From NCBI GenBank assembly GCA_029379385.1, contig CM055608.1:23992350-24056349 (forward strand): a stretch of 64,000 nt of DNA, in the 5' to 3' direction. The stretch is from Quillaja saponaria (taxonomy: Eukaryota; Streptophyta; Magnoliopsida; Fabales; Quillajaceae). Made by a program: the position numbers and the translations under genes. Below are positions 10,501 through 23,291 of this stretch, in pieces (position 1 is the first letter of the stretch; the number at the start of each line of letters is the position of its first letter). The notes below the pieces were generated by a model. The model made no database searches, was not told the origin of the DNA, and saw nothing but the letters and a program-made list of their open reading frames with translations.

Positions 10501-13486
10501 TAATAATGGATATTGACTTCTGTCATTTGTTGAACCAGGTGGTCATCTTATCTCTAGAATCCATATCTGAACCAAACTTGACAAAAGTTGTGTTTGGATT
10601 TGATCCTGATGGAAAATATTCAGAAATGTCATCAGCTGCTGAAAGTTTGATCAGATCATATTTTAAATATCTGGTTGTAGGCCAATTACCTCTCCGCCTC
10701 ACTACACCCTTGTTTGGAGAACCCTCCTTCTTTCAGGTTCTAAAATTCAAGGGAGGAATTACTATAATTCCACCACAGAATGCTTTTCTACTGCAAAAAG
10801 TTCAACTCCAGTTCAACTTTACTTTGAACAACTCTATTTATCAAATACAAACAAATTTTAATGAATTGACAAGTCAGCTAAAGTCAGGGTTACATCTTGC
10901 GCCTTACGAGGTTTGATACTCTCTCTCTCTCTCTCTCTCTCAACTGTGATGATATGTTTTTATAGTTTGGCAAAAAAGTTCTAAGCATATGAGAATCACA
11001 TTCCTGGTAACAGTGTGTTTGGGACCAAAAGAAAGTTCGGAACTCAGTCATTTGATATGAATTTCACACTTTTTGTGTTTTGAATGAATGAAATAGTGTA
11101 GAATTCTACTGAAATTGATTTCAAATCTGCATTTTCTGCAGTTTGAATTCTACACTATCTTGCAATACTCTTCTTCTTCATCTTTTTAATTTTGTTAAGA
11201 GGGAAGTGAACAGAGAAGAAGGAAGATTCACAATCAACAACAGTGAAAAGAAGAATTCTAAAGAAACTGAATAACAGATAATGCATTACGGTTCTCCAAT
11301 TCAATGTCTTATGGAGAGCCCTTTGGGAAAATCCCGAAGCAGAAAACTATAGAGAAGTCAAGCGAACTATTCTGTTCTGAAGAAGCTTTGGAGTCAAAAA
11401 GTTATCCTTGAAAATTCTGACATTATGCTTCAATGAAATGGATAAATCACTGTGTATATGGCACAAACCCAAAGAATACCTTCTTTCTTCCCTGCAAAAC
11501 CTCTAAACTGAATCAACAAATACTGTCAATGTTGAGGACAGTTAGATGATAAGCAATGTTTTCCAAAAACTTAATGTGCAACAGAGCAGTGTAAGAGAAA
11601 ATGGGCCCAGGATTTACTGTTGTGGAAGCAAGTGATACAAACAACTGGAGATATTGCTGTGTGGCCTCCATGCCCCAAACTATTTGTTGGCATTGCTTCT
11701 GTTAAGAGTTGCAGAGTATTTATCTTGATATGCTCTTGCAAATTGAGTGTAGTGTAGGAGTCTGATGATCTGGTAGTAACAGTTATCCTATTATGCTGAA
11801 TGTGATTAACTTTCTTTATTGGAATGCAGAATCTGTACGTCATCTTATCAAACTATAAGGGTTCAACGGTGAATGCCCCAACTATCGTTCAGTCATCTGT
11901 TCTACTGGCAATTGGGAATACTCTATCAATGCAGCAAAGGTTAAAACAACTTGCACAAACCATCACAGGTTCTCATTCAAGGAACCTTGGCCTGAATAAC
12001 ACTGTATTTGGTAAGGTCAAGCAGGTTCGTCTTACATCCATTCCGCAGCATTCACATGGAGGTGATGGTGGCACTGCATGGTCACCTTCTCCTGCTCCTC
12101 TGCCTCACTACAACCGCCACCATCACCACCACCACCACCACCACCACCACCACCACCACCACCATCACAGTCATCATCATCACCACAATGTCCATCTAGG
12201 TCCTGCAGTTTCACCTGGACCTATGCCTCTAACTCTGAGGGGTGCAACTCCACCTGAGGATGGCTCTCCTGCAGCCGCAAAAAGCGCACCTGCACCTAGG
12301 AAAAGTTACCAAGCTCAGCCTCCTAATTGTCAATATGGGCACAGAAGCAGGTCTAAAGAGAAGGCAAGAAAGGAGCCTCAGTTAACCCCTACAGTTGCAC
12401 CTTATAGTGATCCACAGGTTCCACAATATCCTGCTGCCTCACCACAGAGGCAAGTTGACCCGCCAGCACATGCCTCCTATTCAATTCCTGCATCTAGTCC
12501 TTTGCCAAATGTTGTTTTTGCTCATGTTGACCCCCCTTCAAAGAGTGAACCAGTTGCAGGACATTCTGACAGACGTTTTCTTGGACCATCACCATCTCCT
12601 TGTGAGTATATCTACTGTTCCAGTTTATTGTTACCACATTTAAATTATACATGATGCATTTTACTTTATTCAATTGTGCACATATCTTGTATTGTGATAT
12701 CATCCACTCAAACTCTCTTGCATTACTTTTTCTTCTAATGTCTGATTTTTCTGCAAGGTTTTTTTATAAATAAAGAAGCAATATAAATGGTTAACCTGAT
12801 GAAATTCATCTTTGATTTGAAGTCAGGAAAGAATATATCAAATTTCCTTGTGTTAATTTTTTTTTTTTCTTTTTTGTTTTGCTAGGAACGTTTGAATTGA
12901 TTGTAGTTTCACTTTTCCGTGGATCTGCATTCAAAATTTTTTCTGCTCTTGCCCAAAAGTATTATGGATTTTGAGTTATAGGAAACTTCAATTCTTTTTA
13001 TTTATTTGTTGTTACAGCAAGCTTTGTATGTTTTCTGGATTCTCATCCTATTAGCTTTTTGCCCCTTTATCCAATTTTGGACTTTCTTTCACAACCCAAG
13101 TGTAACACCATGGGTTTTCACCCAAAAGGTGCTAGCTGAAGGGAACATTTTGATTCCTTGGACTCTACAACCCTACCGTTCTCATCATACTTCTAGTGTG
13201 ACTCGAGTTGCTACAATTTCTCTCACCCAATTATGCAATGTCTACATTCAGTTCTAGGTTAATTCATCTGCTGCAATATGGAAAGTGTCTTGTGTGTATA
13301 TGAGCTTGATATATATCATCGGTTTGCCTACTGATTAAGTTTCCGGTTCAATAGGTAATTCACTATTCATGGTTGTCAATATTGAATATAGTGCTCTGGT
13401 GCATTGTTTTTGCAGCTTCAGCAGGTCATTCTCCAACTGTAAAATGGGCATTTCCATTGTTCCTAGTTCTTGTATTACATTTGTAA
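7535..13486 (+). CDS. Membrane-anchored His/Pro-rich protein, DUF7036-type (hydroxyproline-rich glycoprotein-like)
   Basis: Five exons by eye: 7535-7769, 10350-10462, 10539-10910, 11830-12601, 13416-13486; all GT-AG and in phase, giving 520 residues. A short cytosolic N-terminus (CGCRC at 24-28) precedes one membrane helix at about 35-57, then a folded domain of the plant DUF7036 kind (about 75-315). Next comes a low-complexity Pro/Ser/Ala/His region (from about 320) with 17 consecutive His (337-353), Ser, then 5 His. The C-terminus is a short hydrophobic tail (WAFPLFLVLVLHL), as in GPI-anchored or wall proteins. Arabidopsis relatives are annotated as hydroxyproline-rich glycoproteins; function is unknown. 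The start at 7535 was chosen because it gives the membrane helix and no upstream in-frame ATG exists. An alternative end reads through the exon 4 donor for 17 more codons to a stop before 12655; the exon 5 version is preferred because of its tail. Confidence 0.82.
10919..10941 (+). repeat. (CT)n microsatellite in intron 3
   Basis: About 11 CT units a few bases after the exon 3 donor of the DUF7036-type gene; likely polymorphic. Confidence 0.9.
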
Positions 13487-14320
13487 CGGGGACTCAATTG
13501 TATCATTCAGCCAGATGAACTTTACTTCTGTAATGTGAGCAACGCAAAGGGCGTGCTTCAGATCTGAGTGGATATAAGTTGTCTCAATCATGTATATAGT
13601 TGATAAAAGATCCAGCCTGTAGATGCATTTTCAGGTCAAAGTCCCGCAAGTGGCAGGCCTTGATTACATGCATTCCTGCTGTTTTGTGTATTCTCTTCAT
13701 CAGAGATGTAAGGGGAAAAAGAAAAAAAAAGGTGTCAAAGTAACGTTTTGTATCCCAGTTCTTCTAAAACAATGTGGTATACTTTTGAAACCAGTGAAAC
13801 GGATATTCCAGTAATGTTAAAAGGATGTTGTCTCCAGAATAAGTGTCGTACTGTTGTTTATATTTTATATTTTTCCCTTTTTGGTAAACTAATGTTAAAG
13901 GATGTTGTCCATGAGAGTGATTTTGGGTCTGTTTGGCAACCAAAACCTACAATAAGAATGGACTAATTGAGGCTTGTCTGATGTTTCCCGCAATACCCTC
14001 TTCCATTCCCTCCTACTGATACACCATTGAAAGATGTGAATAGGATGGGGGGAATTAATGTTTTATTTATCTTCATTTCACTATTTCTTCACCTGTTGGT
14101 TTTATATCTTTTCACTATATTCTGAATTTGTTATCCATCTGGGTGGTTTGACATTGTATAATATAACATTATACAATGTATTATGTTATATAGTTATATT
14201 GTTGTTTTATTATATAATTTTATATTGTCAAGGAGAGTCAATAATATAAATTTATACTATTTTATTATTGTCAAATATTATGTAAAAACTAACTATATAA
14301 TTTTATGTTACTTTTATATG
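13487..14320. other. 3' UTR and intergenic DNA
   Basis: Begins with the 3' untranslated region of the DUF7036-type gene. 13924-13941 reads GGGTCTGTTTGGCAAC, similar to the ends of small inverted-repeat transposons, but I find no partner end. 14160-14280 is AT-rich with repeated TATA/TTAT words. No gene. Confidence 0.4.
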
Positions 14321-14324
14321 ATAC

Positions 14325-14425
14325 AACAAACCAATATATATAGCTCATTTGGTAAGACACGAGACTTACCATGAAAACCAATGTATAGCTTACTTGGTAA
14401 GACATGAGACTTTCCATATAATTCT
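14325..14425 (+). repeat. Tandem tRNA-like (box A) fragments, probable SINE relic
   Basis: Two copies about 45-50 bases apart of an 'ATAGCTcAyTTGGTAAGACAyGAGACTT' theme, which resembles the D-arm/box A of a tRNA. A weak box B-like TCTCAATCCC follows the second copy. No cloverleaf can be drawn, so this is not a tRNA gene. Confidence 0.35.
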
Positions 14426-14429
14426 TTTC

Positions 14430-15560
14430 TCAATCCCAACTCTGCAGCTCTTCAATTTGTTTTTGCTATAGGAATAAGGGTACAATGTACACACATGAAC
14501 GTAATTATTTCCTGCTACATAGCTTCAGTGAAGATGAAATCGGGTGAAATAGTTCCATCATGGCCATAATTGATGTCATTTTCCTTTTTATTCTTCTTTC
14601 CCCTCAATTCTATGGTTATTAGTTACACACAACAAATTTGGCTGTTTTAGTTTGTTGGGTTCGTGAAACAATTCATGTGAAGATCAATCTTGTAATGAAC
14701 CTTTTTGAGCCATGCACTAGACATTTGCAAAGTGTGATGTTCAGAAATAATGCTCCCGGTTTCGCCTTCAAAAAAGATAGTGTTGCTTTTAGAGATAATT
14801 TAACAATTGGAAACTTGAGACATGCTTATTACTTAAGCTCAGTTTGTTTATGTGATTAGTTAGTTAGAATTCAGTCACACTTATTGGATATGATGTGAGT
14901 TAGCAGTAGAAATTCATGTATAGATTCTATAATAAATATTTAGTTCATGTTATTATTCATGAAAATGGTAAAAACAAAAGAAGATTACTATTTTTTATTT
15001 CATAAACAATGCATATAATATTATCAATAATAACAAAAAACAAAGGTACTCAGAACATAATGGTCATAGGTTCAAATCTCACAAATGGCTGATGTGCAAT
15101 TATTTTCTTCTTGATGGTGAGTTGCTTTTCTGTTTTTGTGTGATTCAAATTATAATATTGATGATTTGGAAGATTTCCACTATGAATTCTTATTGATGGT
15201 GAATTGTTTTTTCACCGTAATATAGTTTGAATTATAATATTGATGAATTGGAAGTTTCTCAACGTAAACATATATGATTAATGTAAATACTATTTATGAA
15301 AAAATAAATAAAAATCTCTTGTCTAATGAGAAGATTTCATGTTCAAATCCCTTCTCTTCTAATTTGGTTCAATTTTTATTTCCTATGTATGCAAAAGGAA
15401 AAAATAAAATAAAACGAGCAATGACCTTGTAGATATTTTTCTCAAACAGTTAGGTCTCCAATTCTTTTTGGTACATCCAAAAATATAAGACATCATTTCA
15501 TAATAATATATAAGGTAATGGAAATATTTTCTGATGCATTAAAAGAAAAGGAAATAAAAT
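14430..15560. other. Intergenic DNA with weak repeat traces
   Basis: No gene. About 14810-14920 contains 'TTTGTTTATGTGATTAG' and 'GTGAGTTAGCAGTAG', loosely like the inner copia LTR; the match is too weak to call. GGTTCAAATCTC at 15069-15080 and GTTCAAATCCC at 15342-15352 look like tRNA box B, so further SINE debris is possible. Confidence 0.35.
15107..15260 (+). repeat. Imperfect tandem duplication, about 78 bp x 2
   Basis: 'TTGATGGTGAgTTG...TTCAAATTATAATATTGATGAtTTGGAAG' at 15112-15173 recurs, with changes, at 15191-15254. Non-coding. Confidence 0.7.
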
Positions 15561-17578
15561 TTTTGAGTAAATTACACTCATTCCCTTGAAATTATTGAAA
15601 TAGTACTAAATTCTAAAATTTAGAAAAATCAACACTCCATTCCTTGAGTTGGATGAAAAGTTGAAGGTGTTACACAATATAATTTAAAAAAATACTAAAA
15701 TATCCTATTGTTTTCTTAAAAGTACATCAAAATCTTATTTTTTACTTATTTCTTTTTAAGTGAGTCTTAAATACTTATTTATTTTTTTATATTTATTCCA
15801 TTTCTACTTTTTTTTCTCAATATTAATTTATTATACTGATCTCATATTTTTTTTTAATTTTAACATATTATGTTTAATTAAAAAAATATATTTGAGGCAT
15901 GTATAGGTAGAACTTAGTTTGAAATCTAAATAAAATAAAGTTCATTTTTTCTGTAATTTTTATGATATGAATAGTAAAAATCTAAATCTATGGCAAGAAT
16001 AAGCACTTGAAAAAATTAGGCAAATTATTTATAAAAATCTACTCAGGAAAGTAAAATTTGAAGAACAATTGGGAAGGACAAGATGAATATATTTTATTAA
16101 TTTTTAAAATTTATAACGTTTAGTTAATGATTATATATCATATAATGTTTAGTTTTCAAATTTTATATTATCTGCTTTTTAATTCTACTTAATTAACATA
16201 AAATTTAAAAATAATAGATATAATGGATAAAAAGGTAACACAATTCTTTAAGTTTATAAGACTTATTTGGAATGATAATTTTAAAACTATACTTTATTTG
16301 ATTTATAAAAATAATACTAGACTTATTGGATTTTAATGATTTTTAAAATTTCTATTTTTTTTTCTTTTTGAAAAATTACTAAACAAAAGTTCAATTTATT
16401 TATATATTTGTGAAATACTTTTATCCCATTTTATTAAAAAAACTTATTAATTTTAAAAAAAATTAAGAATAATATAATGTATTACTATTAAGAAAAAAAA
16501 AAACCTAATTGTATAGGACAACTTAACTTTATTTTATTTATTTATTAAAACTAATGAGTGGATTTATATAAATCAATTGATTACTTTTTTTTTCAAGTTC
16601 TTGAACTCATTTTTTAAATTCATATAATTTATATCTTCTTTCATTCATTAAAAAAATAACTTATTTTATTATTCAAAATTAATTCTACTTATTCATGCGT
16701 CAATTTTTTTTATATATTATTAAAAATAATACATTAAAATTTTAAAAAAATTAAATTAAATAATGTATTAAAATTCGTATTGATTTATTTTATTAGTAGT
16801 TTTAAGATAAAAGATATTTTTTTTTATAAATTACATTATAATACATTCAATTTTTCATTCATAGAAAAGGAGGATTGATTTCCCCAAGTTAAACCTTATT
16901 ATTTTTGGGTAAAGGAATATAATAAACTGATAGAATCTATCAAAGATTCAGTTGAATTGAATTGAATTCATTTAAATTTAAATAATTTTTCATCTTTGAA
17001 ATAAATCATAAAACTAATAGAATCTAAATAAAATAAATTAAAATTTATTGTTTAGAATATGATTACAATTAATTGAATTGAATTTAATATTTTTATAATA
17101 TTACCCTTACACCTATAAAATATGCTTTCATTATCCATTGACTTGAATAACTCATTATTAAAGCTCCCAAAAATAAAAACTCATCAAGTAATTTGAAGGT
17201 AGCTCAATTATGATAGTGAAAGGGAGGAAAGAAAGAAATATTAATATGGATTCAAAGGAAAAAGAAAGACAAAAGGTAGGGAATGGAGGAGAGAAGAATG
17301 GATAGGAGAAATGGTAGAGAGAGAATACATCGACTTTGAGTGGAAGATAAGGGTAGAGAAAGAGAGGAAATCAAGGGTATACATGTCTTAATAATCCAAT
17401 TCAATTGAATTCCTTACAATTCATATCGATTTTGAAGATGCAAAATAAAAAAATATTTAAAAAATGAGAATTAAGATGAATTGAATTCTGGTATACGATG
17501 AGTTTCAAACACAAAATTTTAATTAAAGTTCCTTTAGAATTAGAATAAATTGAATTCCTTGTTGTTCCAAAACACTCT
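15561..17578. other. Very AT-rich intergenic DNA
   Basis: Poly-A/T tracts and short repeats; no reading frame with a recognisable product. 17220-17370 is a purine-rich patch (GGAGAGAAGAATGG type). Nothing else supported. Confidence 0.5.
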
Positions 17579-19343
17579 TGGAGCTAGTTTGATATGTAGG
17601 CATGAATGATTTTTGCGAAATTAGAATGGGAATTGAATGTTGTGGAATGGAATAATCATTTCATTCTATTATTTGGTAGCTTAAATGAGGAATAATTATT
17701 ACATTTTATTTATTTATTTGCTATGCAGCTTTCAAATATGAAATGATATAAAAATAGCAAAAATATCTAAATAGGTAAAATAATAAAAATATAACATAAT
17801 TTATGAAATTTATATACATAATTTTTTTATTACTTTTTTAAAATTTTTATTTTATTATTGTTTAATTAATGAATACTATTATTAATTACTTATAATTATT
17901 TTATTATTTCTTATTCTTATTGTTGTTTTTATTGTTTAATAATATTAATATTTTAGCTTAAAATTACTTAATTAAATAATTATTTATAATTATATTATTT
18001 AATATGATATGAATGATATTTTTATCATTTGACTAAAATAAATTAATTTATTATTATTTTTATATACAAATTTTTTATTTTTTTATGTGATACAATTTTA
18101 TATTATTTAATGTGATATGAAGGGTATTTTTGTATTTTGAGTAAATTAAATATATATTTATTTAGTTTATTTATTTATAATAATAATATTTTTTTAATCT
18201 ATAACTTTTTATTTAATTATTTATTTTACGTGATAGAATGATATTTTTGTCATTTAATTGAAATAAATCCATTTCATAGAAATAGGAATGAAGAATCGCA
18301 CCTCCTAAGGACTAGTTTGGTACATAGCAATGATTTTTGTAGAATTGAAATTGGAAAGGGAATGTGAATAGAATGCAGTGGAATGAAATGATCATTCTAG
18401 TATATTGTTTGGTAGCTTCAGTGAGGAATAATCATTCTATTTTATTTATTCATTTTTTATATAATTTTTAGACATAAAATAACATAAAAATTGTGTTAAA
18501 ATGATAAAAATATCCCTCAATAGATTATAGATAAAGTAATAAAAATATAACGTAATTTATGAAATATATATTTTCTAATTTTTAAAATTATTTATTTATT
18601 ATTACTTATATTTATTTTATTATTAAGTATATTTATTTTATTATTTCTTATTTTGTTGTTATTTATTAATGTTAATTTTTTAATCTAAAATTACTTAACT
18701 AATTTATTTACTTTACAATAATTATTTATTTATAATTATATTATTTACTATGATATGAAGGGTATTTTTGTCATTTAAATAAAATGAATTGATTTATTAT
18801 TATTTTTATATATAAATTTTTATTTTATATAATTTTATATTATTTAATGTGATATGAAAAGTATTTTTGTCATTTGACTAAATTAAATAAATATATTATT
18901 TAATTAATTAATTATTTAAAAATATTATTATTTAATTTTTATATTATGTGATATAATATATATTTTTTGGTCATTTAACTGAACTAAACCGATTTCATAG
19001 AAGTAGAATGAGTAATACCATCCTTTAAGTGGGTTTGAGGATTTCTATTTCTATGGAATAAAAGAGTCCGAATGGAAAGGATATTATGAGGTTAAAAACA
19101 TACCAAATGAAAGAATATTCATTCCAATGAATCATTTACGGAATGGAATGATCATTTATATATACTAAACTAGCCCTAAGTGGGTTTGAGGATTTCTACT
19201 TGTATGAAATAAAATGACTAATGAAATGAGCATTCTTAGACTAAATATGTACCAAACATAAACGTAAATGCAAGAATATTTATTTCATGAAATTATACAC
19301 ATAAAGGAATAGTCATTATTGCATACCAAACTGACCCTAACCT
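17579..19343. mobile_element. Composite of MITE-like elements: two tandem 728-bp units plus two right-end arms
   Basis: Unit 1 starts at 17579 and unit 2 at about 18307; both open with a 'GG.CTAGTTTG.TA' sequence and share long stretches, including 'TTTGGTAGCTT.A.TGAGGAATAAT.ATT'. At 19029 and 19178 'TAAGTGGGTTTGAGGATTTCTA' begins two arms ending 'CTAAACTAGCCCTAAG' (19165-19180) and 'CCAAACTGACCCTAACC' (19326-19342). These are reverse complements of the left ends, so the parts behave as terminal inverted repeats. No transposase is present. Family unknown. Confidence 0.6.
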
Positions 19344-20351
19344 TTAGAGTCTACTTGAATGGAGGGGAATGGAAGGAAATAAATGAAAATGAGAGGGGTA
19401 ATATATATTTTTCTTGGTTTGGGAATTATTATTATTTTTTATTAGAGAGAGAAGAAATAAAAGGATATATATATATTCCTTCAAAGCTTCCCAAATTTCA
19501 AAATTTTAATTTTTCTAAATTAGTAAAGAATAAGTATTTTATAAGTTTTTATTACAGTTCTAAATATATCCTTATTATTTTTATGAAATAATAGTGTCAC
19601 CCTCCCGTGAAAGCTGCATTCAATTTAGCTCCTCCATTCCGCTCGTTGAAATAAATATTTTCTCTCTCTACAACCAATTTTCACGTTCATATTCAGTGAC
19701 ACTGCCCAAAAAAATCTATCTAGAAAGTTGATAACCTTTGCCCACGAGCCAAACAAACGCCAAATATCACATTCACTTGTTTCTTGTCTACACTTTTGCT
19801 TAAGGAAGCTATTATTCTATTGAGAAAATTCAGAAGCATACAGCTATTGATTCAAGTAAAGGTGAACTCAATAAGGCAAGTTTGTTTTTTCCAGTTAAAT
19901 TTCATTTGGGTCTTTCCATTTTGTCGGGAAAGAGTGGAATTTGGATGCATTCGTGGAATTTCTGATTATTTTTATCTGGGTTATCTGTATTTTGTATTCT
20001 GGTTTAAATTTGTTAAATTTCATCTGGGTCTTTGAAATTTGTTTCTGATTTTAAATCATTAACCCACCTTTGTTTACTAAGAAAATGGAGGAAAGGAGAA
20101 TTATATAATACACATCGCCGTCTGTCATGTGACGAAAAGAATTTCAGGTACACAAGTAAAACTTATTTGAAATTGGAGTTTTTATTTAATCTTCTCAGTG
20201 ACCAAACAGACCTATATTTACGTCCGAGAATTTATTCTTCAATAAGATTATGTTGTTATTCTGATTGTCCAATTTTCTGGCGACACTGACGATTGCACTT
20301 ACTATAACAGGCATCCAGGAATTTCACCTGGTCCAATCCATTTTGAAAGAT
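19344..20351 (+). promoter_or_regulatory. Upstream/leader region of the DPE2 locus
   Basis: No gene of its own. From about 19600 the base composition becomes less AT-extreme and C/T-rich near 19660-19680, like a plant 5' leader. An AG acceptor-like site (ACAG at 20307-20310) before the ATG at 20352 suggests a leader intron. Promoter position is not determined. Confidence 0.35.
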
Positions 20352-23268
20352 ATGGTGAATTTAGGATTGCTCTCTGGGACTAAGTCTGTGAACTCAGTGA
20401 AAGTGAGTTTCCAATTACCATATTATACACATTGGGGTCAAAGCTTGATAGTATCTGGTTCTGTTCCGGTGCTTGGTTCGCGGAATGTGAAGAAGGGTTT
20501 CTTACTGAGCCCGGTACATCAAGGTGATGAGCTCATATGGTATGGAAGTCTTGCTGTGCCAAGTGGGTTTGAGTGTGAGTATAGTTATTATGTGGTTGAT
20601 GATGAGAAAAATGTTCTAAGATGGGAGATGGGGAAGGGGTGTAAATTGTTACTACCTGAAGGTATCCAGAATGGGCAAGAGGTTGAGCTCCATGATCTTT
20701 GGCAGGTGCTGCTTGCTCTTTCTCATTCTCTTTCCTCTTACACGCTTTATGAATTCTTTGATGTTCTCTTTGTTCCTTCTGAAAAATTGTACTACCATCA
20801 TACTCATTCCTGGAAAACTTTAGATTTTCTGCTTCTGGGAAATCAGTAGTGCATTACGGGTAGTCTTTAAAACTTTCATTTTATTAAAAGTTTGGGTGTT
20901 CTAAAGTAATCCTTATTCTGATATTGTCTGTGACTGCAGGTGCATTTATTCTTTGTTTTGCTGGCATCAGTTTTGTGCTTTAGTTGGTGACAAAAACAAA
21001 AGGAGGGAAAAGAAACAAAAAGTAGATAAGGAATCTAGTGACATATCAGAGAAAAATATAAGTTATGAATTTGCATTTCTTTTCTTCATTTTCCTTGGTA
21101 TTCACTTGGAGTTTTGGTATACACCAAAATAATGTTGTTAAAGTTTCCAGTTTGCTACTTTTTGTTCTCCTCTACTCAATTTGGTAGATTATTACTCTTC
21201 AAAGGCTTTAAGTTTTAGACTATCTGGTTGTATGCCAACTTGAACATTAGAATGTGATGGCTTTTAAAAGGAAAAGAAGAAGAAAGAAACCAGTGATTTG
21301 GAAACAAAAGGGATATAAATCAGGCACAGTATATTTTTTGACCTGGTTCTCAGTCTATGCTTGCTCAATGGTTTTTGGTATGATAGCGATCTAGCACATA
21401 TCACCTCATTAAGTTTTTACCTACTATGTCCAGTTTATTATGCCTCTGCTAAAATGCACATGTGCCAAACATGCTTCAAAAAGATGAAGTTCTAACAGAT
21501 GAAACTTCACAGTTATTAGCATATAATTAAATGAAATATTGTAGAATGTCGATGAAGTTCCATAGTGGCAGTAAGTAATATGTATCATGAGAGACATGTT
21601 CAGAACCAATTTATATCAAATGGTCATATCATAAGTTCATAACAATTAAGAATGTTATACCATCTGTGAAGCTAATTCACTAGCTGTGGTCTGCGAACTA
21701 TAATATCTATACGGTCAGACACCATTATTAGATATATTATGAGTCATGTTATACGCGAGAGGCAAAGTTGGTTAAGTTGCTTGAGGGTGCAGTCATCCTA
21801 TTTCTTAATAGCTTAGGAAATTTTGCTATGTTTGGAGTCAAAAAAACTACAACCTGTAGCAGGTTTTCTACTGGCTTAGGTTCCAAAAGTTGCCAACAGG
21901 AAATTACTTATAAGAATATTAAATATAACCCTCCCCTTTCTTGATATTATGAATTTACTTAGATTTCGAAAAGTCTCAATGTTTTAAAAATTAATAACTT
22001 CAGTAAAAAAACACTCTGTTGTCCAGACTGGTTCAGATGCTCTTCCTTTCAGAAGTGCTTTCAAAAATGTCATCTTCTGGAAAAGCTGTGATTGGAAGTT
22101 GGAGGCGCCAGCGCCAATCAATAACATTAAGATGGACCAGGAAGGTGACCTTTTGCAGATTGCAGTTCATACCTTTTGGTGACTTGTTTTGTTATGACAA
22201 AATTGACCAAGTGTTATTGGCCAAGTCATGCGTTATTTGTTAACTGAAACCTCTGATGATCAGCAGGTACAATCTTTGTCCAATTTAAAATTTGCTGCCC
22301 AAATATAGAAGAAGACACATCAGTAAGACCTCTTTTTACTGAAATATGTTTATTTGTATATAAATTGATACTACAGGCAAAGACTTGTAGGTATTTCAGT
22401 AGTCTTGCTACCTGGTAGGAGTGATGATCTTCCTTGGACTTATGCAGGTTTATGTGATTGGTAACCATGCAAAGTTGGGGCAGTGGAAGGTTCATGGTGG
22501 CCTTAAACTTAACTATGGTGGCGAATCAATCTGGCAAGCTGATTGTGTAATTCCGAGGGGAGATTTTCCAATGCAATATCCATTTTGAACTTGTTATCTT
22601 TAATTATTTGATGAAAATATGATCTCCTGCAAAAAAGTTTTACATTCTCATGCATGCTCTCTCGTTTTTCCTTACCTGTAATTCCACATATAGGTATTGC
22701 AAGTATGACAGGGCAGGAAACATTGCTTTAGAAAATGCTCCAAATCGAGAACTCACCATTGATTCCTCAAATAATCTGTCAAGATACATTTTCTTTCAGA
22801 TGGCATGTTGCGGGTAAAGTAAAATGATCATTTTGCTGATTGTTTTGCTCAGGAATTCTTACTTTTAGTTATAATTAGTTTATTTGTTTTCTTAGGAAAT
22901 TCCTTGGTGTGGTGCTGGGGTTGCAATCCCCATGTTTTCTGTTAGGACAGAATCTGGTCTAGGAGTTGGAGAGTTTCTTGACCTGAAGTTACTAGTTGAC
23001 TTGGCTGTGGAATCTGGGTTCCATTTAGTGCAACTTCTACCAATCAATGACACATCTGTGCATGGGATGTGGTGGGATTCATACCCTTACAGGTAATACA
23101 ACACCTTCAGTATTAGAGTACACAAATATATGTGTATGTTTTTTTCTGTGTCTGCATGTATGGCTTTGTCTTTATTAATCAAAGATTAAAATGGGTATGT
23201 CTTTTCTCACTCTCAGAATGAAATTATATGCAGCTTCTAGATTTTAAGAGCCAATTATATCATGGCCT

Positions 23269-23291
23269 AAAAAAAAAAAAAAAAAAAAAAA
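23269..23291 (+). repeat. Poly-A tract in a DPE2 intron
   Basis: About 23 A residues followed by an A/G-rich run to about 23330. Could be the tail of an old retroposed fragment; no source identified. Confidence 0.7.

Noticed and set aside
10491..10538. ATG-started frame leading into DUF7036 exon 3
   Set aside because: The sequence before 10539 is intron ending in a CAG acceptor; exon 2 joins in phase.
12008..12214. Frames giving poly-Thr (plus) and poly-Gly/Asp (minus) proteins
   Set aside because: They are other frames of the CAC repeat that encodes the poly-His tract in the spliced DUF7036-type gene.
14325..14425. A tRNA gene
   Set aside because: Only D-arm-like words are present; no acceptor stem, anticodon loop or proper T-arm can be paired.
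14810..14920. Solo LTR related to the inner copia element
   Set aside because: Only short scattered words match; no TG...CA ends or target duplication found.
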